A stretch of 51,293 nucleotides of DNA from a virus. The notes beneath the pieces were generated by a model. That model worked only from the letters and a program-made list of their open reading frames with translations, was not told the DNA's origin and did not search any database. The stretch lies in the IMG/VR virus record IMGVR_UViG_3300035725_000004, positions 1-51,293 of that record. One strand, given 5' to 3'. Numbering within the stretch: position 1 is the first letter of the stretch; every line of letters begins with the position of its first letter. The position numbers were made by a program, and so were the translations under genes. Of this stretch, positions 42,317 through 49,505 are shown in pieces.

Positions 42317-42514
42317 ATTTTAATTTGACAATTTGAAATATATATGTCATACATTATTATTCTATACTGTGTAATATTGGCAGCCATTTAAGTCTCCATT
42401 AGGAAAGTTCCCAAACCTAATCGAGCTTGAGAAATATGGTAATGGATTCTATACTCTCAGATATTTATCTAGCTGTCAAATTTTAATCTTGCAAAAATTG
42501 GAGGGGATTCCATT
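42317..42514 (+). promoter_or_regulatory. Intergenic leader of the replication genes
   Basis: 198 bases between divergent genes. AATTTGACA near 42322 is the inverted partner of TGTCAAATT near 42475, and TTGAAA with TATTAT follows about 16 bases later, a modest promoter. AAAATTGGAGGGG is a strong ribosome-binding site for the gene at 42515. Confidence 0.5.
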
Positions 42515-43540
42515 ATGCCAGAAGTCGATTCAAGTCAAACTGACTCAATACCAAATATTGAGCCAAAGAAAAATAATGTGAGCAAATTATTAATTCATGA
42601 AAATCCATTGCAGATATTGCCATCTTTAGCTGTTTTGATTGGTCTCAATGAAGCAATCATATTGCAGCAAATTCATTATTGGATCTCAAATGAGCTAAAT
42701 AAAAATATCGTTAATGGAAGGAAGTGGGTCTATAACACGTATGAGGAATGGAAAAGTCAATTTCCATTCTGGAGTAGGAACACAATCATTAGAACAATAG
42801 AGGCGTTGGAATATAAAAAATTAGTAATATCAGGGGAGTTTAATAAGTTATCTAGAGATAGAACTAAGTGGTATACGATAGACTACGAAAGACTAGGGTC
42901 TTTAGATATAGGTAAGTCAAAAAATTCCGGTTCCCATCTACCCAAAATGGGTAGTTGCATCTACCCAAATCTGCCAGATGGAGCTACCCAAAATGGGTAT
43001 ATGGGTCTACCCAAAATGGGTAGCTCTAATACCAGAGATTACTTACCAGAGATTACCAAAGAACATAATGTGCGATTTTCAAATTTCGAGAAAGAGTTTC
43101 AAGAATTTTGGAATTGCTACGAGAAAAAGGAAGACCGGAAAAAATGTGAGAAAGCATATGCCAAACTCCTAAAAGATAAGGGTGTTAACTTACATGAAAA
43201 AATCATGAATGCGATTTCTGCTCAGAAGAAATCTAGGGATCTTGCGGAGTCGTTTGGCATATGGCAGCCAGCCAGGAAGAATCCTTTGACATGGCTAAAC
43301 GGAAATTGTTGGGAAGACGAAGTTAAAACGCAGGAGAAGCTAAATGCAGAACGTAACCGAATTGTTGGCAACTTATCAAAAAAACCAGGACGTAAGTCAA
43401 CCGCCGATGAATATCATAACCTCAATGCGCGTGTCAGAGAGGCTGCCGATCGTGAAATCTCAAGAATTAACGAAAAGCTCAGAGCAGAATTCGGCGAGGA
43501 TGCAGTTACGGACGACGAAGCTGGTATCGAAGATTTTTGA
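42515..43540 (+). CDS. Replication initiator, lambda O-like, with internal iterons
   Basis: 341 residues. About 25-120 is a winged-helix domain: LAVLIGLNEAIILQQIHYWI, WVYNTYEEWKSQFPFWSRNT, RTIEALEYKKLVISGEF, as in phage replisome-organiser or O-type initiators. A low-complexity linker (140-180) is encoded by a 23-bp repeat array at 42938-43023. A C-terminal domain (FSNFEKEFQEFWNCYEKKED, NPLTWLNGNCWEDE) follows, like the helicase-loader-contact part of such proteins. It would bind the repeats in its own gene to start replication. The next gene is P-like. Confidence 0.85.
   Translation: MPEVDSSQTDSIPNIEPKKNNVSKLLIHENPLQILPSLAVLIGLNEAIILQQIHYWISNELNKNIVNGRKWVYNTYEEWKSQFPFWSRNTIIRTIEALEYKKLVISGEFNKLSRDRTKWYTIDYERLGSLDIGKSKNSGSHLPKMGSCIYPNLPDGATQNGYMGLPKMGSSNTRDYLPEITKEHNVRFSNFEKEFQEFWNCYEKKEDRKKCEKAYAKLLKDKGVNLHEKIMNAISAQKKSRDLAESFGIWQPARKNPLTWLNGNCWEDEVKTQEKLNAERNRIVGNLSKKPGRKSTADEYHNLNARVREAADREISRINEKLRAEFGEDAVTDDEAGIEDF
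42938..43023 (+). repeat. Iteron array, probable replication origin
   Basis: The palindromic unit CTACCCAAAATGGGTAG occurs at 42938-42954 and 43007-43023 exactly and at 42984-42999 with its last base changed. A half unit CTACCCAAA starts at 42961. The four units begin every 23 bp (42938, 42961, 42984, 43007), about two helical turns. As in lambda ori they lie within the initiator gene, and 23 is not a multiple of three, so the protein repeats differ. A perfect 13-mer repeat (TACCAGAGATTAC at 43030 and 43044) follows in AT-richer DNA. Confidence 0.85.
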
Positions 43541-44039
43541 TTTCTTGTCAGCAAATTACAATTTCGCATGGAGCAAGTGCCTTGAGCAATCAAGTTACGA
43601 ATCTAGAGTTAATGTATGGTCAGAAGCAGTGTCAGGATTGACAAAAGAACAGCTAGCATATGCGAAGAAGAAAATACTGAATGGCGAATGCTATTTGGAA
43701 TTTCCTCCGTCTGCAGCTCAGTTCAGGGTTTTGTGTAAATCAATGCCGGATAATTATTTTGATAGGAATTCTTGTTCGGAAATCATTAGGTTTGACCCAG
43801 CTTATGATAAGAATTGGTTTATGTCATTATCGAGTATTTATAAGCAAAAAGTTTACGAGGGGGCGATTCGAGTTTATCCGATGCTTGAGTATTTTTTGAA
43901 AAATAGCAAACAATCTTTTTTGGATGATGACTTTCAAAAAAGCGTCTGGATTAAGCCAATGATTGAAGCTTTTAGATCTTGCTACAAGATTGACTCGTTG
44001 ATTGGGTTCAAATTCGAAAATTTAGGGGCCAAGGCTTGA
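43500..44039 (+). CDS. Replication protein P-like (helicase loader)
   Basis: 179 residues from ATG 43500, overlapping the initiator by 41 bases. Longer in-frame starts (to 43344) overlap more and carry unlikely sequence. FDFLSANYNFAWSKCLEQSS, VWSEAVSGLTKEQLAYAKKK, and LEFPPSAAQFRVLCKSMPD match the P/loader pattern (Trp-x-x-x-Leu, later Pro-Pro-x-x-x-Phe-x-x-x-Cys). It should bring the host DnaB helicase to the initiator. No phage polymerase or helicase is seen, so host enzymes must copy the genome. Confidence 0.75.
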   Translation: MQLRTTKLVSKIFDFLSANYNFAWSKCLEQSSYESRVNVWSEAVSGLTKEQLAYAKKKILNGECYLEFPPSAAQFRVLCKSMPDNYFDRNSCSEIIRFDPAYDKNWFMSLSSIYKQKVYEGAIRVYPMLEYFLKNSKQSFLDDDFQKSVWIKPMIEAFRSCYKIDSLIGFKFENLGAKA

Positions 44040-44040
44040 T

Positions 44041-44128
44041 TAAAAATCAAAACCAATATCTTTCCCTAGGGTGCTTTAAATTAATGCCTCCTAGGCGATT
44101 TTTAAAGGAGCTTTGATTTTTATTTTTT
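44041..44128 (+). terminator. Structured terminator after the replication genes
   Basis: TAAAAATCAAA (44041-44051) is the exact inverted partner of TTTGATTTTTA (44112-44122). Inside, two CCTAGG blocks pair, and the right arm runs into a T-rich tract (44117-44128). Confidence 0.6.
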
Positions 44129-44145
44129 CTTGGGTTAATTTAGTT

Positions 44146-44173
44146 TTGAAAGTTTGCTGTATTAATGTATCAT
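44146..44173 (+). promoter_or_regulatory. Promoter for outer-membrane protein 2
   Basis: TTGAAA (44146-44151) and TATCAT (44168-44173) with a 16-base spacer, between the upstream terminator and the gene at 44198. This makes the gene an independent (moron-like) unit. Confidence 0.6.
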
Positions 44174-44197
44174 TGATTTTTTTATAGGAGATGAGAA

Positions 44198-44908
44198 ATG
44201 TTAAAGAAAACTGTTTTAGGTTTATGTCTTTTTGCTCTTGCAGGTTCAGCTTTTAGTGCAGATGAATCTTCAAAAAGCAAATTATATGTAGGTTCACATG
44301 CTCAGGTTCGTCATACTAACTTTGACAAAAAGTTCGGTAGGTCAATTATGAGAAAAGTTCATAATCAGGGACATATTTTCCTTGGATTTAAACTAACCGA
44401 TAATTTTGCAATCGAACTCGGTAGAGAATCCATGATCGCAAAACCCAAGAATACAATCTTGGCAGAAGGTAAGATGTTTAATGGTATTCCAATTTCAAAA
44501 GAATTGGCGCCTTCAATGTTCAATACAAAAATGAGTTTGAAAGCACTGAATCTTGATTTAGTTTATTACAAACAAATTTTTGATGGTATTCCGCTTAGTT
44601 TTGTTCCATCCCTTGGAATTAGCCATATCACGATTAATGTGACTAGGGATAATTTGCATTGTGGAAATTTTAGCGGAAAAATACCTTCAAGGATTTTCAA
44701 TAAAAGCTTCCTGGCATTGAAACCAGGTGCTGCACTTCAATATGATTTTGAAGGCGGATTTTCTTTGAGAACATCTGCAGCATTTGTTAATACAAGCGGA
44801 ACTCGTTTGCACACAACCGATAGTCATACATTTAAATTGAGAAGTAAGCCACGAGTTAATTTGAAAGATAGTTGCGTTTTTGGAATTGGATTTACTCAAA
44901 GCATATAA
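44198..44908 (+). CDS. Outer-membrane beta-barrel protein 2
   Basis: 236 residues with a signal peptide (MLKKTVLGLCLFALAGSAFS, cut after residue 20 or so). Barrel-like strands follow, such as GHIFLGFKLTDNFAIELGRE and ALQYDFEGGFSLRTSAAFVN, with a final strand CVFGIGFTQSI. Shares layout and the KKFG plus LTDNFAIELG pattern with the protein encoded at 9336-10097. It has its own promoter and a terminator before it. Likely changes the host surface (superinfection exclusion or host benefit), which is inference. Ribosome-binding site AGGAGATGAG. Confidence 0.8.
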   Translation: MLKKTVLGLCLFALAGSAFSADESSKSKLYVGSHAQVRHTNFDKKFGRSIMRKVHNQGHIFLGFKLTDNFAIELGRESMIAKPKNTILAEGKMFNGIPISKELAPSMFNTKMSLKALNLDLVYYKQIFDGIPLSFVPSLGISHITINVTRDNLHCGNFSGKIPSRIFNKSFLALKPGAALQYDFEGGFSLRTSAAFVNTSGTRLHTTDSHTFKLRSKPRVNLKDSCVFGIGFTQSI

Positions 44909-45005
44909 ATCCTTGATAGCTTATGTTGTAAGTTCATTAACTTATAGAACTTATGACATAAGTTTATTATGATAGAATTTTGTTAAAAAATGTTTGGGGT
45001 CTCAT

Positions 45006-45386
45006 ATGGAAGCTTGGCAAAAAGGTGAGTTTGGCAATCCAGTAGGAATTCAACCGAAGGTAAATTCTCTACGAAAAGCCTGTCAGAATTTCTCTAAGCA
45101 AGCTTGGGATATATTAATTGAGATTGCCTCTAATCCAATGGGTGATGAAAAAAATAGAAGAGTTATAGCAACGTGGATGTTAGAGCAAGCATGGGGAAGA
45201 GTGCCTCAATCAATGGAAATCCAATCTGACGAAGGTTTATCTCCGAATATGATGAGTGCAGAACAGCTTAGAATGTTTGCATCTGGCAAAGTTAAAGAAT
45301 TAGTAATTAATCTTCATCAAACCGGAAAGCTTGATGAATATTTAAAGTCTAATCAACTTAGTTTAGAAGCTCCAAAACCTGAGTAA
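45006..45386 (+). CDS. DUF5681-like protein, candidate small terminase
   Basis: 126 residues, ATG 45006. The N-terminus MEAWQKGEFGNPVGIQPKVN fits the K-G-x-x-GNP-x-G signature of DUF5681. The core ACQNFSKQAWDILIEIASNP and RVIATWMLEQAWGRVPQSME is like regions of terminase-associated or small-terminase proteins in many phages. It is far from terL (about 17 kb round the circle) but is the only candidate. Ends in a bidirectional terminator. Confidence 0.65.
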   Translation: MEAWQKGEFGNPVGIQPKVNSLRKACQNFSKQAWDILIEIASNPMGDEKNRRVIATWMLEQAWGRVPQSMEIQSDEGLSPNMMSAEQLRMFASGKVKELVINLHQTGKLDEYLKSNQLSLEAPKPE

Positions 45387-45415
45387 AGGAGGGTGGCAAT
45401 TTGCCACCTCCCTTT
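45385..45415. terminator. Bidirectional rho-independent terminator
   Basis: GGTGGCA (45392-45398) pairs with TGCCACC (45402-45408). The stem extends outward through GG/CC and AAA/TTT with one mismatch, giving A-rich and T-rich flanks. It separates convergent genes ending at 45386 and 45422. Confidence 0.8.
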
Positions 45416-45421
45416 CGATTA

Positions 45422-45604
45422 TTATTTTATTTTGTCTATTTCAGCTCTCATATCATTTTTAAGATGTGAAATGCTATTACGTCTAACTGTTATTATCGGA
45501 TGCTGTATTGTTTGGGCTATGTAGCTATTATGCTTTGAGCCCAAACCTCTTTTGCCATCCCATATTTTTATTTCATATCCCCTATATATCATTTTATGTT
45601 GCAT
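45422..45604 (-). CDS. YRGY-family small protein, 60 residues
   Basis: Begins MQHKMIYRGYEIKIWDGKRG, then YIAQTIQHPIITVRRNSISH and an end like AEIDKIK. The YRGYEIKIW motif and the overall layout match the gene at 49675 (EYRGYKIRIW and LAIDKIEDD), so they are paralogues on opposite strands. A short beta protein, role unknown. Last gene of the recT operon. Confidence 0.7.
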   Translation of the reverse strand: MQHKMIYRGYEIKIWDGKRGLGSKHNSYIAQTIQHPIITVRRNSISHLKNDMRAEIDKIK

Positions 45605-45619
45605 TTGTAGTTCTCACTC

Positions 45620-46381
45620 TTATGCTGCATTTTTTAATAAATGTAACAATTGATGAGAGTGTCCAATGTAAGCATTTTCTATATGTTCAGTAGACGGCTT
45701 TTCTCCACCAGAACCAAGAGTTGATGAAATGAACATCTTGTGCATAGAGTCTTCATCAATCTTAATTGATTTAACAGCCATATTTATTATATGTCCTATA
45801 TTTTTAGGAAGGTGAACATGAGCTTTCAATGAAAGTCTTTCCATTTTCTTTATCTGTTCATTTGAAACGGTGTAGTTCCAGCCATTATCATTTATGGCGC
45901 ATTCATATAGGAATAGACAATTTCTCAATGAGTCAACAGCTTCTTTCTTGTAAGGATTTGAGATATATCCCTTTTCCTCTATGATCTCAATTCCTTCCTT
46001 TAGCAAGGAAGTACAAAGATTCCACCTTAGGGGCTCCAAATCAACCCCAACTGGAATTGATTCTAGAAAGTCTATAGCAAACTGACCGCAATATTCATTA
46101 GGCAAGCATTCGAAAAATGAATCCTGAACTTTAGATAGCCAAAGAGGAATCCCAAGAGATTCGCTCAATGCTTCGTGAGACTTTGTATCGTAATCTTTAC
46201 TAAGGACTTTATTTACGGATTTAATCGCGCATCCAATCGCGCAGGCTTTAAAATCTCCCCTTTCGTAAACCCCATAAGTTCCCTTGATAAGATTGTCTTG
46301 TTCCTGATGTTTCTTCATTTCGGCTATTATAGACTTCTTAAGATTAGCGTCGTTGTGATAACTTAATACTTTATTTTTCAT
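45620..46381 (-). CDS. SYHGD-family protein, full-length with CAIGC motif
   Basis: 253 residues. VLSYHNDANLKKSIIAEMKK, KACAIGCAI (Cys47 and Cys51), then ESLGIPLWLSKVQDSFFECL and FLESIPVGVDLEPLRW. The pattern SYHGD, GCAxGC, GIPxxLxxLED, IPVGADL is a widespread family of bacteria and phages whose function is, to my knowledge, not settled. Paralogue of the shortened gene at 40674. Overlaps the next gene by eleven bases. Confidence 0.78.
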   Translation of the reverse strand: MKNKVLSYHNDANLKKSIIAEMKKHQEQDNLIKGTYGVYERGDFKACAIGCAIKSVNKVLSKDYDTKSHEALSESLGIPLWLSKVQDSFFECLPNEYCGQFAIDFLESIPVGVDLEPLRWNLCTSLLKEGIEIIEEKGYISNPYKKEAVDSLRNCLFLYECAINDNGWNYTVSNEQIKKMERLSLKAHVHLPKNIGHIINMAVKSIKIDEDSMHKMFISSTLGSGGEKPSTEHIENAYIGHSHQLLHLLKNAA

Positions 46382-46562
46382 GATTGCTCTCCAAAATAGT
46401 GTTTAGTAATTTTAACTCGCTACAAAGTACTTCTAACTTTTTACCTATCCTGTACACCGTTGACTCTACTTCTCCTAAAATATAACTTTCAGTAAGATAA
46501 TCCATGGTTGGTTTAACTATGTTGATTTGCGAGCTCATAGCTCTATTCATAAATTCTCTCAT
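46371..46562 (-). CDS. Small helical protein, 63 residues
   Basis: Helical throughout, with SQINIVKPTMDYLTESYILG and a closing LEVLCSELKLLNTILESN. Coupled to recT by a four-base overlap. Could be a recombination accessory, only by context. Not recognised. Confidence 0.65.
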   Translation of the reverse strand: MREFMNRAMSSQINIVKPTMDYLTESYILGEVESTVYRIGKKLEVLCSELKLLNTILESNHEK

Positions 46563-47416
46563 GATTGCTCTCCAAAGAATTCCTTAGCTTCTTCAGTCAT
46601 TTCCCCGGAATTAGAAGCTTCTACGACTTCGTTAGATTTCTCCAATAACTTTCTTTCAAACTGTTTCATTACTTTTTTCCATTGCGTTATTGACATTTCG
46701 TCAAGTGACTCAATCTTTAGGTAATCACAAGTTATTTTTAAATTGGCACCAATCTTTTCTGCCAATGTAACCAGCTCCATTATTTGCTCATCGTTTACTA
46801 GGTCATTATTTTGACATTCATTTTCAATTGTAACGCCTTCTACTTTCTTTGCATTTTCTGGTCTTCTATGAATGATTTTATTAGTAGGATAATCTTCTGC
46901 CTCTTCTTTTATTATGATTCCCCTCAATAAATCAGAGAATTTATCTCTAAGGCCAAATCCTCGAGCTCTCATTTGCAACATCCTTTCTGGATATTGAGTC
47001 CATGGACCAGCCTTTCCCCATAAATTTGCTTTTGTGGCTTTTTCTTTACTAAAGTTTACGGTATGCTCTGGTTCATTCTTTCTCTTTACGGTGCACGTTG
47101 CTGTCATAGTTTTAGAATCGAAATCTTCTTTCATGTATTCAAAGTCAGGAGATTGCTGGCACACTGCAAGCATTGCATCCCCCCAAATACTTGGTCTACC
47201 ATTAATTACAGCTATGTTTTGTATTGATGCCATAGGTTTTAATCCAAGTTCTTGTCCAAACTGCATACAAACTAAAACATCTCCTGGCTTCCCTTTCATT
47301 GTAGTAGGGCAAAAGCTACTTGCTGCAATAATCTCACTAACTCTAATAGCATTTTCTAGCGTGCTGCATTCCATAAATCCTTGGTTTCTGTCTGAAATTG
47401 CTAACTCTGTACTCAT
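46559..47416 (-). CDS. recT: RecT-family single-strand annealing protein
   Basis: 285 residues. RecT core: ENAIRVSEIIAASSFCPTTM, GDVLVCMQFGQELGLKPMAS (the characteristic G-x-E-L-G-L-x-P), INGRPSIWGDAMLAVCQQS, KANLWGKAGPWTQYPERMLQ (Trp-Tyr-Pro-x-x-Met). The C-terminal third is charged. It anneals single strands during phage recombination, probably with the VRR-NUC nuclease. No partner exonuclease is adjacent. Ribosome-binding site AAAGGAGAT. Confidence 0.92.
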   Translation of the reverse strand: MSTELAISDRNQGFMECSTLENAIRVSEIIAASSFCPTTMKGKPGDVLVCMQFGQELGLKPMASIQNIAVINGRPSIWGDAMLAVCQQSPDFEYMKEDFDSKTMTATCTVKRKNEPEHTVNFSKEKATKANLWGKAGPWTQYPERMLQMRARGFGLRDKFSDLLRGIIIKEEAEDYPTNKIIHRRPENAKKVEGVTIENECQNNDLVNDEQIMELVTLAEKIGANLKITCDYLKIESLDEMSITQWKKVMKQFERKLLEKSNEVVEASNSGEMTEEAKEFFGEQS

Positions 47417-47436
47417 AACGTTTATCTCCTTTGTGA

Positions 47437-47733
47437 TTAAATCTTTAAAAAATTAATTAAACCATTCAATGCGCATTTATCTTCTGGCACTATATTCTTT
47501 AATGCCGATAATGCGGATGATCTTAATGTTGACAATACTGTCATTTCAACATCAAAATCATCTTCGTCTACCCACTCGCCTTCATACAATAGATTCTCAA
47601 TCGAATTCACAGCTTTATTCCTTACCCATTCAGATATAGTTCTGTTTCTTTCAACTATCTTTATACCTTTCATTGCCACAAAAGAAACTATGCTTCTATA
47701 AGACGCTTTAGATTGAGAATTTATTGTTTTCAT
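47437..47733 (-). CDS. Hypothetical protein, 98 residues
   Basis: Helical, basic start (SQSKASYRSIVSFVAMKGIK), then acidic centre (YEGEWVDEDDFDVEMT) and helical end. Overlaps the next gene by four bases. Could be a regulator or inhibitor. Not recognised. Confidence 0.68.
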   Translation of the reverse strand: MKTINSQSKASYRSIVSFVAMKGIKIVERNRTISEWVRNKAVNSIENLLYEGEWVDEDDFDVEMTVLSTLRSSALSALKNIVPEDKCALNGLINFLKI

Positions 47734-47924
47734 GCCGCCTCCTGCCTATACCATACGATATCGCCCGTTTTTGAATAAACTGGAGGGATAAAATCTTCAC
47801 CATTTAACTGAAAGTGGATTTTATCTGTGACTAAAAGCCTTTTTGAACCATCTTTATGATATTTATCATAAAATTCGTTTTGACTCTTACATTCTGTTAC
47901 ATACTTCTTGTTTACAATGCTCAT
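47730..47924 (-). CDS. Hypothetical small protein, 64 residues
   Basis: First gene of the recT operon, right after a strong promoter and GGGGAG. Beta-rich (RLLVTDKIHFQLNGEDFIPP, DIVWYRQEAA). Not recognised. As the first leftward early product it is a good candidate for an anti-host or anti-repressor peptide, by position only. Confidence 0.65.
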   Translation of the reverse strand: MSIVNKKYVTECKSQNEFYDKYHKDGSKRLLVTDKIHFQLNGEDFIPPVYSKTGDIVWYRQEAA

Positions 47925-47960
47925 TTCGTTCTCCCCTTTGAAATTAACCTTTGTATTTTT

Positions 47961-47989
47961 AATATAGAATAATGAAAATCATTTGTCAA
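47961..47989 (-). promoter_or_regulatory. Promoter of the recT operon
   Basis: On the minus strand TTGACA (47984-47989), 17 bases, TATATT (47961-47966). The palindrome AATGAAAATCATT (47971-47983) fills the spacer. The 12-mer ATCATTTGTCAA (47978-47989) is shared with the promoter at 41381-41409. Confidence 0.78.
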
Positions 47990-47993
47990 CTAT

Positions 47994-48022
47994 TTGTAAA
48001 ACATTTTATTGTGTGTTATAAT
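47994..48022 (+). promoter_or_regulatory. Promoter of the small-gene operon
   Basis: TTGTAA (47994-47999), 17 bases, perfect TATAAT (48017-48022). It diverges from the recT promoter with only four bases between their -35 boxes, so one bound protein could block both. Confidence 0.8.
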
Positions 48023-48056
48023 TAGTTTCGAAGGGTGGGAATAGATAGGGGCGAAT

Positions 48057-48140
48057 ATGGTAATGGAATTCACTATGGGTGATTTATTTTCACTAATAGT
48101 TGTGGTTGTATTTTTATGCTTATTTATTACAGAGAGGTGA
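48057..48140 (+). CDS. Tiny membrane peptide, 27 residues
   Basis: First ORF after the early promoter, with AGGGGCG upstream. A single hydrophobic helix (LFSLIVVVVFLCLFI) then TER. In-frame ATGs at 48063 and 48075 are alternative starts. Function unknown. Confidence 0.5.
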   Translation: MVMEFTMGDLFSLIVVVVFLCLFITER

Positions 48141-48145
48141 ATAAA

Positions 48146-48322
48146 ATGATTGAATTTAAAGAGCAATATCCAAAGCTACCTAATAGCAATCAATGGGGAG
48201 CAGCATTGTCAAGTGTTGTAGACTTTATGGGAACATTACAGTTGGTGGTTAAAAAGATTGATGCTAGAGTAGCTAATCTAGAGTCAAGCGAGCGGAACAG
48301 AACAGAAGGAGATGCAGCATGA
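48146..48322 (+). CDS. Hypothetical protein, 58 residues
   Basis: ATG 48146 after AGAGAGGTG. An in-frame ATG at 48116 would overlap the peptide before it. Helical (LSSVVDFMGTLQLVVKKIDA), with a Glu/Arg-rich end. Overlaps the next start by four bases. Function unknown. Confidence 0.65.
   Translation: MIEFKEQYPKLPNSNQWGAALSSVVDFMGTLQLVVKKIDARVANLESSERNRTEGDAA
48319..48322 (+). promoter_or_regulatory. ATGA start-stop overlap
   Basis: Four bases shared by the stop of the 58-residue gene and the start of the 329-residue gene, deciding that start. At least ten similar overlaps occur in this operon. Confidence 0.7.
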
Positions 48323-49308
48323 CACTTTTCCTTATATACACAATTTTAATGACTGTTCTCAGTATCATTAATGGTATTTTCACGTATAGAATCTTTAAAC
48401 ATTTAGAAATGGGGGTTGATATGGGTAAGAATAAGAAGTATTTAAAGAAATCAAAAGAATCTAATGGGTATAATTCTCTTGGAACTGCTACAGAAACCTT
48501 TAAGAATCCATTGGATGGATTTAGAGCAGATTATGGCAATCAATTCGGACCGAGGCCTATTTTAAAAAATGAAGGAAATATGAACGGGGATGAATCTGAT
48601 GTCAAAGAAGAGTTCGATGGCTCCTTCTCAAATCCTTTTGCAGATAGAGAGCTTGATTATTTGATTCGTCAATCTTCTCCAAAGACAGCCGAAGAATTAT
48701 TGACGCAAGCCATAAGTTCAACTTCAAGCAATGAAGGAATGGGGCCGTATTCTTCATCAGGGGAAGGAAATGTATCTTTAAAGAATGATTCGTCTGGCTC
48801 TGATATGGTTAATATACCCGTCATAACTGACGAAGATGATTTACCAGAAGGAGATGAAAGAATGTTAAATAGATTATTATTCTTGTGCGATTATCTCAAT
48901 GGTAAATATAGACCTTCAAATGTTAGTGACCAAGAATTTGAAGATATGAAGTGGGAAACCATAAATGAAACATATTGTCTTATAACTGTTGACCTTCCAA
49001 GAAGTAAAGCAGAAGTAGTTAGGAAATTCTTTAGAAGGCTTGATACAACCTATGCTAAACAAGATGGAACGTATTATTCCAAAGTGACAAAAGGTCAACT
49101 GGCAAAAGAGATTATTGAAGACTTAATTGAAGTCTATCCATGGAATGAGGCGCCTACACCTGGGTATATCAGAGTCGATACATTTTCAGAAGAATCATAT
49201 CTTTATAAGGCAAAGAATGATCGTTTGCTTGGAGATAAACTAAAATATGCAATAGGGAATCTTGGAAGATCTGTTGAAAATCTTAATGAAATACTTTCTG
49301 GGAAATAG
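48319..49308 (+). CDS. Membrane-anchored protein with disordered linker and C-terminal domain
   Basis: 329 residues, the longest intact gene in the small-gene operon. An N-terminal helix (LFLIYTILMTVLSIINGIF) anchors it. A basic patch and a Ser/Asn/Gly-rich acidic linker follow (50-190). The C-terminal 140 residues form a compact domain: ERMLNRLLFLCDYLNGKYRP, TYCLITVDLPRSKAEVVRKF, and a final DKLKYAIGNLGRSVENLNEI. No enzyme motif recognised. It may tether an early phage function to the inner membrane. Confidence 0.75.
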   Translation: MTLFLIYTILMTVLSIINGIFTYRIFKHLEMGVDMGKNKKYLKKSKESNGYNSLGTATETFKNPLDGFRADYGNQFGPRPILKNEGNMNGDESDVKEEFDGSFSNPFADRELDYLIRQSSPKTAEELLTQAISSTSSNEGMGPYSSSGEGNVSLKNDSSGSDMVNIPVITDEDDLPEGDERMLNRLLFLCDYLNGKYRPSNVSDQEFEDMKWETINETYCLITVDLPRSKAEVVRKFFRRLDTTYAKQDGTYYSKVTKGQLAKEIIEDLIEVYPWNEAPTPGYIRVDTFSEESYLYKAKNDRLLGDKLKYAIGNLGRSVENLNEILSGK

Positions 49309-49316
49309 GAGATAAT

Positions 49317-49496
49317 ATGATTGATAAGAGTGATATTAAAGCAATGAAATGCCTGCTTAGAACGGCTGACCAGCAATTAGCTTCAGATTTGAGTTGTAAA
49401 GATGTTTTTACCGATGAAGAAGCTGAAAAAATATTAGGAAGAAAGGTGTGGTTCCCGTCTTTTAAACCGGATTTAGAGATTCTTTCAGGAAAATAG
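49317..49496 (+). CDS. Hypothetical protein, 59 residues
   Basis: AGGAGATAAT upstream. Helical, with SDIKAMKCLLRTADQQLASD and a closing DLEILSGK. The last residues resemble the preceding protein's end (NEILSGK), and the DNA around the two stops is alike, perhaps a small duplication. Not recognised. Confidence 0.6.
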   Translation: MIDKSDIKAMKCLLRTADQQLASDLSCKDVFTDEEAEKILGRKVWFPSFKPDLEILSGK

Positions 49497-49505
49497 GAGG
49501 GTATT

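Noticed and set aside
42938-43056. Repeat array as a CRISPR
   Set aside because: The units abut with spacers of only about six bases, are inside a gene, and show iteron periodicity. No cas genes occur.
43344-43500. Longer start for the P-like protein at 43344
   Set aside because: It would overlap the initiator for nearly 200 bases, and the extra residues do not look like a folded domain. ATG 43500 leaves a short overlap.
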